DNA from: Streptomyces luomodiensis
GTDB lineage: Bacteria > Actinomycetota > Actinomycetes > Streptomycetales > Streptomycetaceae
Length of the DNA: 64,000 nucleotides
Reading direction: 5' to 3'
NCBI RefSeq assembly: GCF_031679605.1
Contig: NZ_CP117522.1
Span: forward strand, 6,386,001 to 6,450,000
The position numbers were made by a program, and so were the translations under genes. Position 1 is the first letter of the stretch. Each line of letters begins with the position of its first letter. The notes under the pieces are model-generated. The model searched no databases and was not told where the DNA came from. It was given only the letters and a program-made list of their open reading frames with translations. This document shows positions 45,647-54,640 of the stretch, piece after piece.

Positions 45647-46360
45647 TCACAGCCCCAGCAGCCAGCGGCCCCCGGCGAGCAGCGAACACAGCGAGACGGC
45701 GTGGAAGAGCAGCAGCCAGGCGCCGGCCGGAATGCCCGTCAGCCGGGCGAGCTGGTCGGGGTCGGAGTCGTACGCGCCCCCGTGCCGGCGCTTGCGCTGG
45801 AGCTCGAAGGGCGGGCGCACGCCCCCCAGGAGGAGGAACCAGACCACGGCATACGCGAACCCCGCCTGGACGTCGGGTCCGGTCAGCCAGGAGACGAGGA
45901 GGAAGGCGCCGCCGCTGATGACGACCGTAAGGACGCCATAGGCGTTGCGGATCATCACCAGCATCGCGGCCAGCAGCGCCGTCGTCCCCCACAGCAGCAA
46001 GGTGATGTGGTCCGCCGCCAGCAGCCAGGCGCCGCCGAGGCCGAGCAGCGACGGGGCGGTGTAGCCGGACGCCGCGGTGAGGATCATGCCCAGGCCGGTG
46101 GGCTTGCCGCGGGAGACGGTCAGCCCCGAGGTGTCCGAGTGCAGCCGTATGCCGTCCAGCCGCCGCCCGCTGAGCAGGGCGACCAGGCCGTGGCCGCCCT
46201 CGTGGGCGATGGTGATCGCATTACGGGCTATGCGCCAGGCGGTGCGGAAGACGACGACCGCGAGCGCGACGATCCCGGTGGAGACGACCAGCCAGGTGGT
46301 GGGGTCGGGCTGGGCGCCGGTCACCCGGTCCCACAGGTCGGCGGCGTTCGTTGCGTCCAT
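45647..46360 (-). CDS. M50-type membrane metallopeptidase-like protein
   Basis: The 237-residue protein has about six membrane helices and an HExxH motif (IAHEGGHGLVALLSG, His near 53) inside one of them, as in site-2-type M50B peptidases. An NPDG-type second motif is not clear, so activity needs support. Upstream GAGGAG serves as RBS. It is divergent from the SRAP gene. Confidence 0.87.
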   Translation of the reverse strand: MDATNAADLWDRVTGAQPDPTTWLVVSTGIVALAVVVFRTAWRIARNAITIAHEGGHGLVALLSGRRLDGIRLHSDTSGLTVSRGKPTGLGMILTAASGYTAPSLLGLGGAWLLAADHITLLLWGTTALLAAMLVMIRNAYGVLTVVISGGAFLLVSWLTGPDVQAGFAYAVVWFLLLGGVRPPFELQRKRRHGGAYDSDPDQLARLTGIPAGAWLLLFHAVSLCSLLAGGRWLLGL

Positions 46361-46409
46361 GTGCGGGCGGCTCCTCGGATCGGGTAGGGGTCGTGGCAGT
46401 GTGGCACCT

Positions 46410-47237
46410 ATGTGCGGTCGATACGCAGCGAGCCGGAGGCCGGAGGATCTCGTCGGGCTCTTCGGAGTGCAGAAGTGGGAGCCGGAGGAGACTCTGGCGC
46501 CCGACTGGAACGTGGCGCCCACCAAGGACGTGTACGCGGTGCTCGAACGTCCGCTTCGCAATGGACCGGACGCCGACGAGCCGCGCCCGGTTCGCCAGCT
46601 GAGGGCGCTGAAGTGGGGCCTCGTGCCGTCCTGGGCCAAGTCGCCCGAGGGCGGGGCCAAGATGATCAACGCACGGGCCGAGACCGTGCACGAGAAGCCC
46701 TCTTACCGGCGCCCCTTCGCCTCACGGCGGTGCATCCTGCCCGCCGACGGCTACTACGAGTGGGTCACCGGGGCGGGGGAGCGGCAGCTGGAGGAGAAGG
46801 GCAGGCGCAAGCGGCCCCGCAAGCAGCCGTACTTCGTGACGCCGGTGGACGGTTCGGTGATGGCCATGGCCGGGCTGTACGAGTTCTGGCGGGACCGGAC
46901 GCTGCCGGACGAGCACCCCCGGGCGTGGTGGGTGACCTGCACGGTGATCACGACCGAGGCGGACAAGGAGCCCTTCGGCGGCGTGGCCCGGGAGGAGGGG
47001 CCGCGGTCGCTCGCCGAGATCCACCCGCGGATGCCGCTGGTCCTCACCGAGGACCGCTGGGCCTCCTGGCTGGACCCTGCCCGCACCGACATCGGCGATC
47101 TGCTGCCGCTGCTGGCCCCGCCGCCCTCCGGGCTGCTGCGGGCGTACCCGGTCGCGACCGGGGTGAGTGATGTCCGTAACAACGGCCCCGAGCTGCTGAA
47201 GGAGCTCGAGGCCCCGGAGGAGGGCACGCTGTTCTGA
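46410..47237 (+). CDS. SRAP/HMCES-family DNA-protein crosslink protein (YedK type)
   Basis: The 275-residue protein starts MCGRYA, so Cys2 becomes the N-terminal nucleophile after Met removal. NVAPT, INARAET, GYYEW and IHPRMP supply the other conserved residues. SRAP proteins cover abasic sites in single-stranded DNA by a reversible thiazolidine crosslink. A Lys/Arg-rich insertion (EEKGRRKRPRKQ) is present. The next gene starts on the last base of its stop. Confidence 0.95.
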   Translation: MCGRYAASRRPEDLVGLFGVQKWEPEETLAPDWNVAPTKDVYAVLERPLRNGPDADEPRPVRQLRALKWGLVPSWAKSPEGGAKMINARAETVHEKPSYRRPFASRRCILPADGYYEWVTGAGERQLEEKGRRKRPRKQPYFVTPVDGSVMAMAGLYEFWRDRTLPDEHPRAWWVTCTVITTEADKEPFGGVAREEGPRSLAEIHPRMPLVLTEDRWASWLDPARTDIGDLLPLLAPPPSGLLRAYPVATGVSDVRNNGPELLKELEAPEEGTLF

Positions 47238-47959
47238 TGGCCGCGAAGAAGACGGAAACGACGGGAACGGCGAAAACGACGGGAACTCCGATGGCGGCGC
47301 GGCGGACGGAGCCGCCCCGGGTGACGACCGAGACGGTGCCGACCCCGGCCGGGGACGCCCGGATCACCTGGCACCACGCCCCCGGCGCCGATGCCCTGCT
47401 CGCCGCGAGCCACGGCGCCGGCGGGGGCATCGAGGCGCGGGACCTGCGCGCGCTGGCCGAAGCGCTCCCCGGGCGCGGGGTGAGCGTCGCGCTGGTCGAG
47501 CAGCCGTGGCGGGTGGCGGGCAAGAAGGTCGCGCCCGCGCCCTCGACCCTCGACACCGGATGGCGCGCCGTGTGGCCCGCGCTGGAGAAGGCCGGGCTGC
47601 CGATCGTGGCGGGCGGCCGCAGCGCCGGGGCGCGGGTGGCCTGTCGCACCGCCCGGGAGCTGGGCGCCAAGGCCGTACTGGCGCTGTCGTTCCCGCTGCA
47701 CCCACCGGGCAAGCCGGAGCGGTCCCGGGTCGGGGAGCTGCTGGACGCGGGGGTGCCGACGCTGATCGTCCAGGGCGGCCGGGACCCCTTCGGGCGGCCG
47801 GAGGAGTTCCCCGAGCTGCCCGCGGCCATGGAGCTCGTCGAGGTGCCGTACGGCGATCACGGCTTCGGTCTGCCGAAGTCGGCGGAGCTGGATGAGCCCG
47901 CCGCGCTCGCCTTGATCACCGGCGCGGTCGCCGACTGGCTGCCGCGCGCCCTGGGCTGA
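47237..47959 (+). CDS. Alpha/beta-hydrolase, KANL3/TEX30-like
   Basis: The 240-residue protein has LLAASHGAGGG, the nucleophile GGRSAGAR, Asp in QGGRDPFG and His in YGDHGFGLP. The start overlaps the SRAP stop codon by one base (TGATG), so translation is coupled. The N-terminal 25 residues are Lys/Thr-rich and probably disordered. Substrate unknown. Confidence 0.88.
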   Translation: MAAKKTETTGTAKTTGTPMAARRTEPPRVTTETVPTPAGDARITWHHAPGADALLAASHGAGGGIEARDLRALAEALPGRGVSVALVEQPWRVAGKKVAPAPSTLDTGWRAVWPALEKAGLPIVAGGRSAGARVACRTARELGAKAVLALSFPLHPPGKPERSRVGELLDAGVPTLIVQGGRDPFGRPEEFPELPAAMELVEVPYGDHGFGLPKSAELDEPAALALITGAVADWLPRALG

Positions 47960-47960
47960 T

Positions 47961-48004
47961 CCGCACGGGCCGCTGAGCCGCACGGGCCGCTGAGCCGCAC
48001 GGGT
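47961..48004. repeat. 18-bp tandem repeat, 2.5 copies
   Basis: CCGCACGGGCCGCTGAGC is repeated exactly at 47961 and 47979 and begins again at 47997, between the hydrolase stop and the sigR promoter. Confidence 0.85.
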
Positions 48005-48037
48005 CCGGGAACCGGGCGGAACCGGTCGCCGGGGGCG

Positions 48038-48063
48038 GGAATGCGACAGCGGTGGTCCGTGTT
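48038..48063 (+). promoter_or_regulatory. Sigma-R-dependent autoregulatory promoter of sigR
   Basis: GGAAT (48038-48042), 18 nt, GTT (48061-48063) match the sigma-R consensus. This corresponds to the known sigRp2 promoter, by which sigma-R amplifies its own synthesis after thiol oxidation. It lies about 50 nt before the start codon of the long form. Confidence 0.88.
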
Positions 48064-48122
48064 GTACCGGGCGTTGGCCATCAGCGTGTGAGAAGCACCT
48101 ACGAGGAAAGGGAGTCCCCCGC

Positions 48123-48974
48123 ATGGGTTCGCTTGCTTGCCCGGCCCGTCCGCAGGCCGCTGACCTGGACTGGTCCCAGCTGCAGGCGGCGCAGTCCGTG
48201 AAGATCGGAGCGGCGGGCGGACCGGATCGTCGTCTATTCTCCGATTCGAGCGGGTCCACATCCGGCCCCGACACGAAGCTGGAGGAGGTGGGTCAGGTCA
48301 CTGGGACCGACGCAGGGACCGACGGCGTGACCGAAGAGACGGTCGAGCGGTCGCATGAGACGTCCGCGGAGCGCAGCGCGCGCTTCGAGCGGGACGCCCT
48401 TGCCTTCCTGGACCAGATGTACTCGGCCGCGCTGCGGATGACCCGTAACCCGGCCGACGCCGAGGATCTCGTACAGGAGACCTACGCCAAGGCGTACGGG
48501 TCCTTCCACCAGTTCCGCGAGGGCACCAACCTCAAGGCGTGGCTCTACCGCATCCTGACCAACACCTTCATCAACTCGTACCGCAAGAAGCAGCGGGAGC
48601 CCCAGCGCAGTGCGGCCGAGGAGATCGAGGACTGGCAGCTCGCGCGCGCCGAGTCGCATATGTCGACCGGTCTGCGGTCCGCCGAGTCGCAGGCCCTCGA
48701 CCACCTGCCCGACTCCGATGTCAAGGAGGCCCTTCAGGCCATCCCCGAGGAGTTCCGCATCGCGGTCTATCTCGCGGACGTCGAGGGCTTTGCGTACAAG
48801 GAGATCGCCGACATCATGGGTACACCCATCGGTACGGTGATGTCCCGTCTGCACCGTGGGCGCCGCCAGCTGCGCGGTCTGCTGGAGGACTATGCCCGTG
48901 GGCGTGGGCTGGTTCCCGCGGGCGCGTCCGCCGCGGCGGACGAGTCGCACGATCGGAAAGGCGCGGACTCATGA
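48123..48974 (+). CDS. sigR: ECF sigma factor sigma-R (long form; short form starts at 48288)
   Basis: The long form has 283 residues; region 2 ([27 protein letters not shown]; key [10 protein letters not shown]) and region 4 ([23 protein letters not shown]; key [11 protein letters not shown]) define a group IV sigma factor. ATG 48123 has AAAGGGAG upstream. GTG 48288, beginning GQVTGTDAG, would give the ordinary sigma-R of 228 residues. The difference is exactly 55 residues, the extension reported for the unstable sigma-R' isoform of S. coelicolor made from the induced promoter. It controls thiol homeostasis genes. rsrA overlaps its stop. Confidence 0.95.
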   Translation: MGSLACPARPQAADLDWSQLQAAQSVKIGAAGGPDRRLFSDSSGSTSGPDTKLEEVGQVTGTDAGTDGVTEETVERSHETSAERSARFERDALAFLDQMYSAALRMTRNPADAEDLVQETYAKAYGSFHQFREGTNLKAWLYRILTNTFINSYRKKQREPQRSAAEEIEDWQLARAESHMSTGLRSAESQALDHLPDSDVKEALQAIPEEFRIAVYLADVEGFAYKEIADIMGTPIGTVMSRLHRGRRQLRGLLEDYARGRGLVPAGASAAADESHDRKGADS

Positions 48975-49300
48975 GCTGCGGAGAGCCGCATGAGACGGAC
49001 TGCTCCGAGGTTCTCGACCACCTTTACGAGTTCCTCGACCACGAGATGCCGGACGGCGACTGCGCCAAGTTCGAGGTGCACTTCGACGAGTGCTCCCCGT
49101 GCCTGGAGAAGTACGGCCTCGAGAAGGCCGTGAAGAAGCTCGTCAAGCGGTGTTGCGGCCATGATGACGTGCCCAGCGACCTCCGCTCGAAGGTGATGGG
49201 ACGGATCGAGCTGATCCGCTCCGGGCACGCGGTGCCCGAGCGTGAGATCACCGCGGAGACCAACGCCCCGGCCAACGCCCCGACCACTGCCCAGGAGTGA
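48971..49300 (+). CDS. rsrA: Zinc-containing redox-sensitive anti-sigma factor RsrA
   Basis: The 109-residue protein has Cys3, Cys11, Cys31, His37, Cys41, Cys44, Cys61 and Cys62, with the ZAS motif HFDECSPC. These are the same positions as in S. coelicolor RsrA, where oxidation forms a disulfide, ejects zinc and releases sigma-R. The ATG overlaps the sigR stop (ATGA). Confidence 0.97.
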   Translation: MSCGEPHETDCSEVLDHLYEFLDHEMPDGDCAKFEVHFDECSPCLEKYGLEKAVKKLVKRCCGHDDVPSDLRSKVMGRIELIRSGHAVPEREITAETNAPANAPTTAQE

Positions 49301-49404
49301 GGCCCTCCCTCCCCCTCGGTGATCAGATCATCACTCGAAGGGTGTAATCGGACAGTAGCTCCGGGTGGTGCACCGCACTCCGTCTTAAGCTCCCCAACCA
49401 ACCT

Positions 49405-49436
49405 CACCCGCCCCTCCGGGACGGGCGGGGCGGGTG
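49405..49436 (+). terminator. Hairpin between rsrA and the HD-GYP gene
   Basis: CACCCGCCCC pairs over 10 bp with GGGGCGGGTG around a 12-nt loop, 105 nt after rsrA and just before the RBS of the next gene. It may be a terminator of sigR-rsrA or part of the leader of the next gene. Confidence 0.55.
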
Positions 49437-49462
49437 AACGGACCTGGATGGGGAGGGACACC

Positions 49463-50938
49463 GTGCGGGCACTACGGGCTCTACGGGTGCGACAAGCGCT
49501 CCGGGCACTGCCCCTGGGGGCGCGGGCGTATGTCCTGTGCGCCGTGCTCGCGGCGGGATGGTGCGCCGCCCCCGCCGTACGGTCCCAAGCGGCCGTTCCC
49601 TGGGCCACGGTCGCCCTGCTCGCCGCGGTCCACACGGTGGGGTCCAGGGTCAGGGCCCGATGGCCCGAATGGTGCAGCCCCGTCCTCCTGGCCGGGGCTT
49701 TTCTGCTGCCGCCCGCCGCCGCGGCGCTGGTCGCCGTGCCGGGTGCGCTGCTGACCCGGGTGGAGCGGCCCCCGGCCGGGCCGCGGCGGGCGTGGCGCGC
49801 CGCGCGGCTCTCGCTGGCCGTCTGGGCCGCCTCGTACGCCTTCGCGGCCCTGCGCGGCCCACGGGCCCTCGCCGCCCTGGGGGACCTCGGCGGCGGCGCC
49901 CGGGATCCCGGCGCGCCCGGCTTTCCGTACGCGCTGGCGGCCGCCGTCGCCGCCGCGCTCGTCCTGGGCCTGACCGCCACCGTTCTGGAGGGCGGGGTGC
50001 TGGTCACCGCCGAGCGCCGCTCCCCGCGCGCCGCCTGGTCCGCCCCGCTGCCCGGGGCGCTCGCCCCGTACCTGGTGCACGGGCCCGCCGGGCTGGCCAT
50101 GGCGGTGCTGTGGCGCAGCCCTTACGGACCGGCGGCGGCCCTGCTGGTGCTGCTGCCGATGTACGTCTGCGCCTGTGGCTTCGTGCTGTACCACCGCGAG
50201 AGCGCCGCCCACCAGGCCACCATCCGGGCGCTGGTCCAGGCGGTGGACATCAAGGACCGCTACACCCGGGGCCACAGCGAGCGCGTCGGCCGCGCCTCCG
50301 CGATGATCGCCCGCGAGCTGGGCATGAGCGGCGACCGGCTGGAGGCGCTGCGGATCGCGGGCATCCTCCACGACGTGGGCAAGCTCGGCGTCCCCACCCG
50401 GCTGTTGCGCAAAGACGGCCCGCTCACCCCCGACGAGCGCCGGGTGATCGAGCTGCACCCCGAGTACGGCGACGAGATGGTGCGGGGCATCGGCTTCCTG
50501 GGCGAGGCGCGGGCCGCGATCCTCCACCACCATGAGCGGCTGGACGGCAGCGGCTATCCGTACGGGCTGGCCGGGGCGCAGATCCCGGAGTTCGCCCGGG
50601 TGGTCGCGGTCGCGGACGCCTTCGACGCGATGACCTCGACGCGTACGTACAGCCGGGCGCGGCCGGTGCCCACGGCGGTCGAGGAGCTGAAGCGGTGCGC
50701 GGGAACGCAGTTCGACCCCCGGATGGTGCGGGCCCTGGCCCGCGCCCTGGACCGCCACGGCTGGCACGCGACGGTCACCGCGGACGCCCCCCAGGAGCGA
50801 GGAAACGTCCCGGCAGACTCCCTGGGCCCGCCGCCGGAGGCGTCCGCGCCACTGGTACGCGCCGCCGCGGCGGCCGGACCGGACGCCCCCGGCCCGTCGT
50901 CGCGCCTGAGCCCCGGCGGACCCGGCGGCGCATCATGA
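49463..50938 (+). CDS. Membrane HD-GYP domain protein
   Basis: The 491-residue protein has about six N-terminal membrane helices and a full HD-GYP domain: YTRGHSERVG, ILHDVGKLGVP, LHPEYGDEMV, HHHERLDGSGYPYGLAG and ADAFDAMTSTRTY. HD-GYP enzymes hydrolyse cyclic di-GMP or related dinucleotides. The GTG has GGAGGG five bases upstream. The C-terminal 60 residues are Pro/Ala/Gly-rich. The next gene, also an HD protein, begins within its stop codon. Confidence 0.9.
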   Translation: MRALRALRVRQALRALPLGARAYVLCAVLAAGWCAAPAVRSQAAVPWATVALLAAVHTVGSRVRARWPEWCSPVLLAGAFLLPPAAAALVAVPGALLTRVERPPAGPRRAWRAARLSLAVWAASYAFAALRGPRALAALGDLGGGARDPGAPGFPYALAAAVAAALVLGLTATVLEGGVLVTAERRSPRAAWSAPLPGALAPYLVHGPAGLAMAVLWRSPYGPAAALLVLLPMYVCACGFVLYHRESAAHQATIRALVQAVDIKDRYTRGHSERVGRASAMIARELGMSGDRLEALRIAGILHDVGKLGVPTRLLRKDGPLTPDERRVIELHPEYGDEMVRGIGFLGEARAAILHHHERLDGSGYPYGLAGAQIPEFARVVAVADAFDAMTSTRTYSRARPVPTAVEELKRCAGTQFDPRMVRALARALDRHGWHATVTADAPQERGNVPADSLGPPPEASAPLVRAAAAAGPDAPGPSSRLSPGGPGGAS

Positions 50939-52602
50939 GCCCCGCCGAGGACCCCGCCGGGGCCGGCACGGCCGGTCCCGACCGGGGCGGTCCGGACCGG
51001 GGCGCCCGGCCGGGGCGGCGTTCACGCGCCGGCGGTAGGGACGTCCCTGCCTCGGGGCCTGGCCGGGATGGGGACGAGGGCGCGGCCGGGTGGGTCGCCG
51101 AGGGGGTGGACCGGGATGAGGGCGCGGCGGGGGTGGTTGCCAGGGGGGTGGACCGGGGCGCGGTCCCGCGCCGTCGCCCCGGGGGGCTGCTCGTCCCCGG
51201 AGCGCTTGCGGAGCGGCATGCCCGCGCGGTGTGCAGGGCCCGCCGGGCACGGCACATCGCATACCCCGGGGACCGCATATCGCGGCGCGGGCACGGTGGC
51301 CTTACCGTCGTCGCGGTGTACGGCGCGGCGGGGGCGCTCGCCGTGGTCGCGCTCGTATGGACCGAGTGGCACGGGGTGCGGCAGCCGGCGGCGGCGCTCG
51401 CCTTCGGGGTGCTCATCGCCGTCGGGGAGGTGATCCGGTGCGTCGACGCACCGTCCGCGCGTCAGCCCGCGCGTCAGCCCGCGCGGCCGCGCACCGGTGG
51501 GGCGCACGATCCGCGCGGTGAGCCCGCGCCCGTCGCCGCCGCGGGCGCCCTCGGCTACGCCCTGCTCGGGCGGCTCGGTGGGGAACCCACCACCTTCGGT
51601 GTCCTCCAGGTGGTCACCGTCGTCATGGCGGCCACCCTGGCCGGGCTGGTGGTGCCGCTGGCGCTGGGCCGGCCGGCCGATCCCGGCCACGCCGCCCGCC
51701 GGGTGCTGACCGTCGCGTTCGCCGCCACCTGCTTCCAACCGCTGCACCAGACCGGACGGTTGGCCTCCTGGTTCGGGCACGGCCCGTATGCCGTCGGCTA
51801 TTTGCTCGCCCTGCTGGCCCTGACCGCCCTGTGTGACGCGGTTCTGGCCGCCGCCCTCGCCCGTGCCCGCACCGGCTGGCCTTACGGACCGCTGCTCGGC
51901 GACGAGCTGCGGGCGCAGCAAGGGGTGGGGGCCGCGGTCTGCGCGACCGGGGTGGTGATGGCGCTCACCGTGGCCGTCGCCGGGCTGTGGCCGCTGCCGG
52001 TCCTGGCGGTGCCGCTGCTGCTGATCCAGTACTCCTACCGCCGCTACGCGGGGATACGGGCCACCTACCGCCAGACCATCGCCTCCCTGGCCCGGTCGAC
52101 CGAGATAGCCGGGTACACCCCGGCCGGTCACGCCCTCAAGGTGGCCGCCCTCAGCCGGGCGGTAGGGCGTGAGCTGGGGCTTTCCGGGGCCCGGCTGACC
52201 GTGCTGGAGTACGCGGCGCTGATGCACGACATCGGCCAGCTCTCGCTGCTCGACCCGGTGCCGGCCGGGGCCACCGAGCAGCTGCCCGCCGCCGAGCAGC
52301 GCAGAATCGCACTGCTCGGCGGCGCTGTGGTGCGCCAGACCGGGGTACCCGCCGAGGTCGCGGTGGTGGTCGAGCGCCAGGCGGACCCGTACCGCGAGCA
52401 GCCGCTCGCCGCGCGTATCGTGCGCGCGGTGAACGCGTACACCGAGCTGGTGAGCCGGCCCGCGGCCGGGGGAGCGGCCGGGGCGGCCGCGCTGCGCGCC
52501 CTGGAGCGGCTGCGGCTGGCCACGGCGCGCGACTTCGACCCGGTGGTCGTGGAGGCGCTCGCCGCGGTGCTGTCGCGCCAGGTGTACGGCCGTCCCCGGT
52601 GA
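50935..52602 (+). CDS. Membrane HD-domain protein, degenerate partner of the HD-GYP protein
   Basis: The 555-residue protein starts at ATGA overlapping the previous stop. The first 110 residues are Gly/Arg/Asp-rich with a duplicated DEGAAGxVAxGVDR unit. About six to eight membrane helices follow, then an HD domain with LMHDIGQLSLL (about 427). The HHExxDGxGYP part present in its neighbour is missing, so it is probably inactive or has a different substrate, and may act as a regulatory partner. Confidence 0.85.
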   Translation: MSPAEDPAGAGTAGPDRGGPDRGARPGRRSRAGGRDVPASGPGRDGDEGAAGWVAEGVDRDEGAAGVVARGVDRGAVPRRRPGGLLVPGALAERHARAVCRARRARHIAYPGDRISRRGHGGLTVVAVYGAAGALAVVALVWTEWHGVRQPAAALAFGVLIAVGEVIRCVDAPSARQPARQPARPRTGGAHDPRGEPAPVAAAGALGYALLGRLGGEPTTFGVLQVVTVVMAATLAGLVVPLALGRPADPGHAARRVLTVAFAATCFQPLHQTGRLASWFGHGPYAVGYLLALLALTALCDAVLAAALARARTGWPYGPLLGDELRAQQGVGAAVCATGVVMALTVAVAGLWPLPVLAVPLLLIQYSYRRYAGIRATYRQTIASLARSTEIAGYTPAGHALKVAALSRAVGRELGLSGARLTVLEYAALMHDIGQLSLLDPVPAGATEQLPAAEQRRIALLGGAVVRQTGVPAEVAVVVERQADPYREQPLAARIVRAVNAYTELVSRPAAGGAAGAAALRALERLRLATARDFDPVVVEALAAVLSRQVYGRPR

Positions 52603-52834
52603 GAACTCGCGGGTAATGAGCGGGCTTCCCGAGGGGCATGGTTGGATGCGAGGAGAGGGGTGTCGGGCCGATGGCCGGTGGCAAGGAGGTGTGGTGGGCT
52701 TCGCATCCCGGCCGCAGGGTGAGGGGCCGGGCTGAGATGTCCGCGAATGTGTGGCAGGTTGTCTTCAAGGGAGGGCGACGCCGTCCGCGAAGGCATCTGG
52801 TACGGGACGACTTCGATACCGGCAGGCGGGAATC

Positions 52835-53821
52835 GTGAAGATCTTCGGCAAGGTACGGCACCGGCCGTCCGCCTCATGGCGGCAGGCCACGGACCGTGCG
52901 TTCACGCTCATCGGCGACGGCCGGTACGAGGACGCGGGCGCGCTGCTGACCCGCGCCGCCGACCTGGAGCCATGGCTGTCGGAGTCCTGGTTCAATCTGG
53001 CGCTGCTGCACAAGTTCCGGCACGACTGGGAGCAGGCGCGCGCCGCGGGGCTGCGCGCGGTCGCGCTGCTGGACCGCGAGACGGGCGCTCCCGACTGGTG
53101 GAACGTGGGCATCGCGGCCACCGCGCTCCAGGACTGGCCGCTGGCCCGCCGTGCCTGGCAGGCGTACGGGCTGAAGGTGCCCGGAGAGGCGTCCGCGTCC
53201 GGGGAGCCGCTCGGCATGGAGCTGGGCAGCGCGGCGGTAAGGCTGTCACCGGAGGGCGAGGCCGAGGTCGTCTGGGGCCGCCGGCTGGACCCGGCCCGGA
53301 TCGAGGTGCTGTCCATCCCGCTGCCGTCGTCCGGGCGGCGCTGGGGCGAGGTGGTGCTGCACGACGGTGTGCCGCACGGTGAGCGTGTGACCTCCGCGGG
53401 CCCCGCCTACCCGGTCTTCGACGAGATCGAGCTGTGGGCGCCGTCCCCGGTGCCGACCTGGGTGGTGCTGCTGGAGGCGGCCACCGAGGCCGACCGGGAC
53501 GCCCTGGAGCGGCTCGCCGCGGACGCGGGCTTCGCGGCCGAGGACTGGTCGTCGTCGGTGCGGCTGCTGTGCCGCTCCTGTTCGGAGAGCCGGATGCCCA
53601 GTGACGAGGGCGAGGGCGAGCACCTGGACCCGCACGACCACAGCGAGCCGGGCCACCCCGGCCCGCTGGGACACCGTATGGCGGGCTCGGGCTCGCTGTG
53701 GGTCCCCGAGCGCGAATGCGGTATCGCGGCGCCCGGCGGGCTGGTGCGGGGGCTGCTGGACGGCTGGGTCGCCGACAGCCCGGACACCCGGGAGTGGCGG
53801 GACCTGGAAGAGGTCTGCTGA
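52835..53821 (+). CDS. TPR-containing protein
   Basis: The 328-residue protein has TPR-like helices in the first 110 residues (FTLIGDGRYEDAGALLTRA, SWFNLALLHKF). A mixed domain follows with RLLCRSCSE and a His/Asp-rich stretch (DPHDHSEPGHPG) that could bind metal. It has no signal peptide. Function unknown. The GTG start has GGCGGGAA a few bases upstream. It is conserved in sequence neighbourhood between sigR and def in Streptomyces, as far as I recall. Confidence 0.85.
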   Translation: MKIFGKVRHRPSASWRQATDRAFTLIGDGRYEDAGALLTRAADLEPWLSESWFNLALLHKFRHDWEQARAAGLRAVALLDRETGAPDWWNVGIAATALQDWPLARRAWQAYGLKVPGEASASGEPLGMELGSAAVRLSPEGEAEVVWGRRLDPARIEVLSIPLPSSGRRWGEVVLHDGVPHGERVTSAGPAYPVFDEIELWAPSPVPTWVVLLEAATEADRDALERLAADAGFAAEDWSSSVRLLCRSCSESRMPSDEGEGEHLDPHDHSEPGHPGPLGHRMAGSGSLWVPERECGIAAPGGLVRGLLDGWVADSPDTREWRDLEEVC

Positions 53822-53950
53822 CCGGCCACGTCCGCCGACCGACCAGGTCCGCCGACCGCCCCTCGGGGCGGCTCGCCCCGCGCCCGGCCGCGTCGTGCCC
53901 GTACCCTGTAGGGCGACGCATCACGGTTGAGGGAAGGCATACGGCGGACG

Positions 53951-54580
53951 ATGTCGCAGCAAGGTACGAAGCAGCAGGTGGACGACGAGTTCATCGTGGA
54001 CACGGAGGACTGCGAGGAGCGCGAGCGGGCTTTCCGCGAGCGCGGCACCGCCCGCCCGATCACCGTTGTCGGCAATCCGGTCCTGCACCGGGAGTGCAAG
54101 GACGTGACCGTCTTCGATGACGAGCTGGCGCGGCTCGTCGACGACATGTTCGCCAGCCAGCGGGCGGCGGAGGGCGTGGGTCTGGCCGCCAACCAGATCG
54201 GTGTCGACCTCAAGGTCTTCGTCTACGACTGCATGGACGACGAGGGCGTTCGCCATGTGGGCGTGGTGTGCAACCCGGTGCTGGACGAGCTGCCGGCCGA
54301 GCGCCGGGTGCTGGACGACTCCAATGAGGGCTGTCTGTCGGTCCCCACCGCCTACGCGTCGCTGGCCCGCCCCGACTACGCGGTGGTGCGCGGCCAGGAC
54401 CTCGACGGCAAGCCGATCGCGGTGCGCGGCACCGGCTACTTCGCGCGCTGTCTCCAGCACGAGACCGACCACCTCTACGGCTACCTCTACATCGACCGGC
54501 TCTCCAAGCGCGACCGTAAGGACGCGCTGAAGCAGATGGCCGAGGGCACCGCCCGCTATGAGACGGTGCCCAACGACTGA
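53951..54580 (+). CDS. def: Peptide deformylase
   Basis: The 209-residue protein has the three deformylase motifs: [17 protein letters not shown] and QHETDHLYG, which supply the metal-binding Cys and two His and the catalytic Glu. It removes the formyl group from new proteins. The N-terminal extension of about 40 acidic residues is longer than in E. coli Def. It converges on nrdB. Confidence 0.95.
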   Translation: MSQQGTKQQVDDEFIVDTEDCEERERAFRERGTARPITVVGNPVLHRECKDVTVFDDELARLVDDMFASQRAAEGVGLAANQIGVDLKVFVYDCMDDEGVRHVGVVCNPVLDELPAERRVLDDSNEGCLSVPTAYASLARPDYAVVRGQDLDGKPIAVRGTGYFARCLQHETDHLYGYLYIDRLSKRDRKDALKQMAEGTARYETVPND

Positions 54581-54593
54581 GCGTGCCGTATCT

Positions 54594-54626
54594 CACAGGG
54601 CCGGACCGCGAGGGTCCGGCCCTGTG
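54594..54626. terminator. Terminator between def and nrdB
   Basis: CACAGGGCCGGACC and GGTCCGGCCCTGTG form a perfect 14-bp stem with a 5-nt loop midway between the convergent genes, so it can serve both. Confidence 0.88.
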
Positions 54627-54640
54627 TCATGAGGGCGGGC

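Noticed and set aside
43850..46387. Long plus-strand frame over rsgA-aroA
   Set aside because: Shadow of two clear minus-strand genes with complete family motifs.
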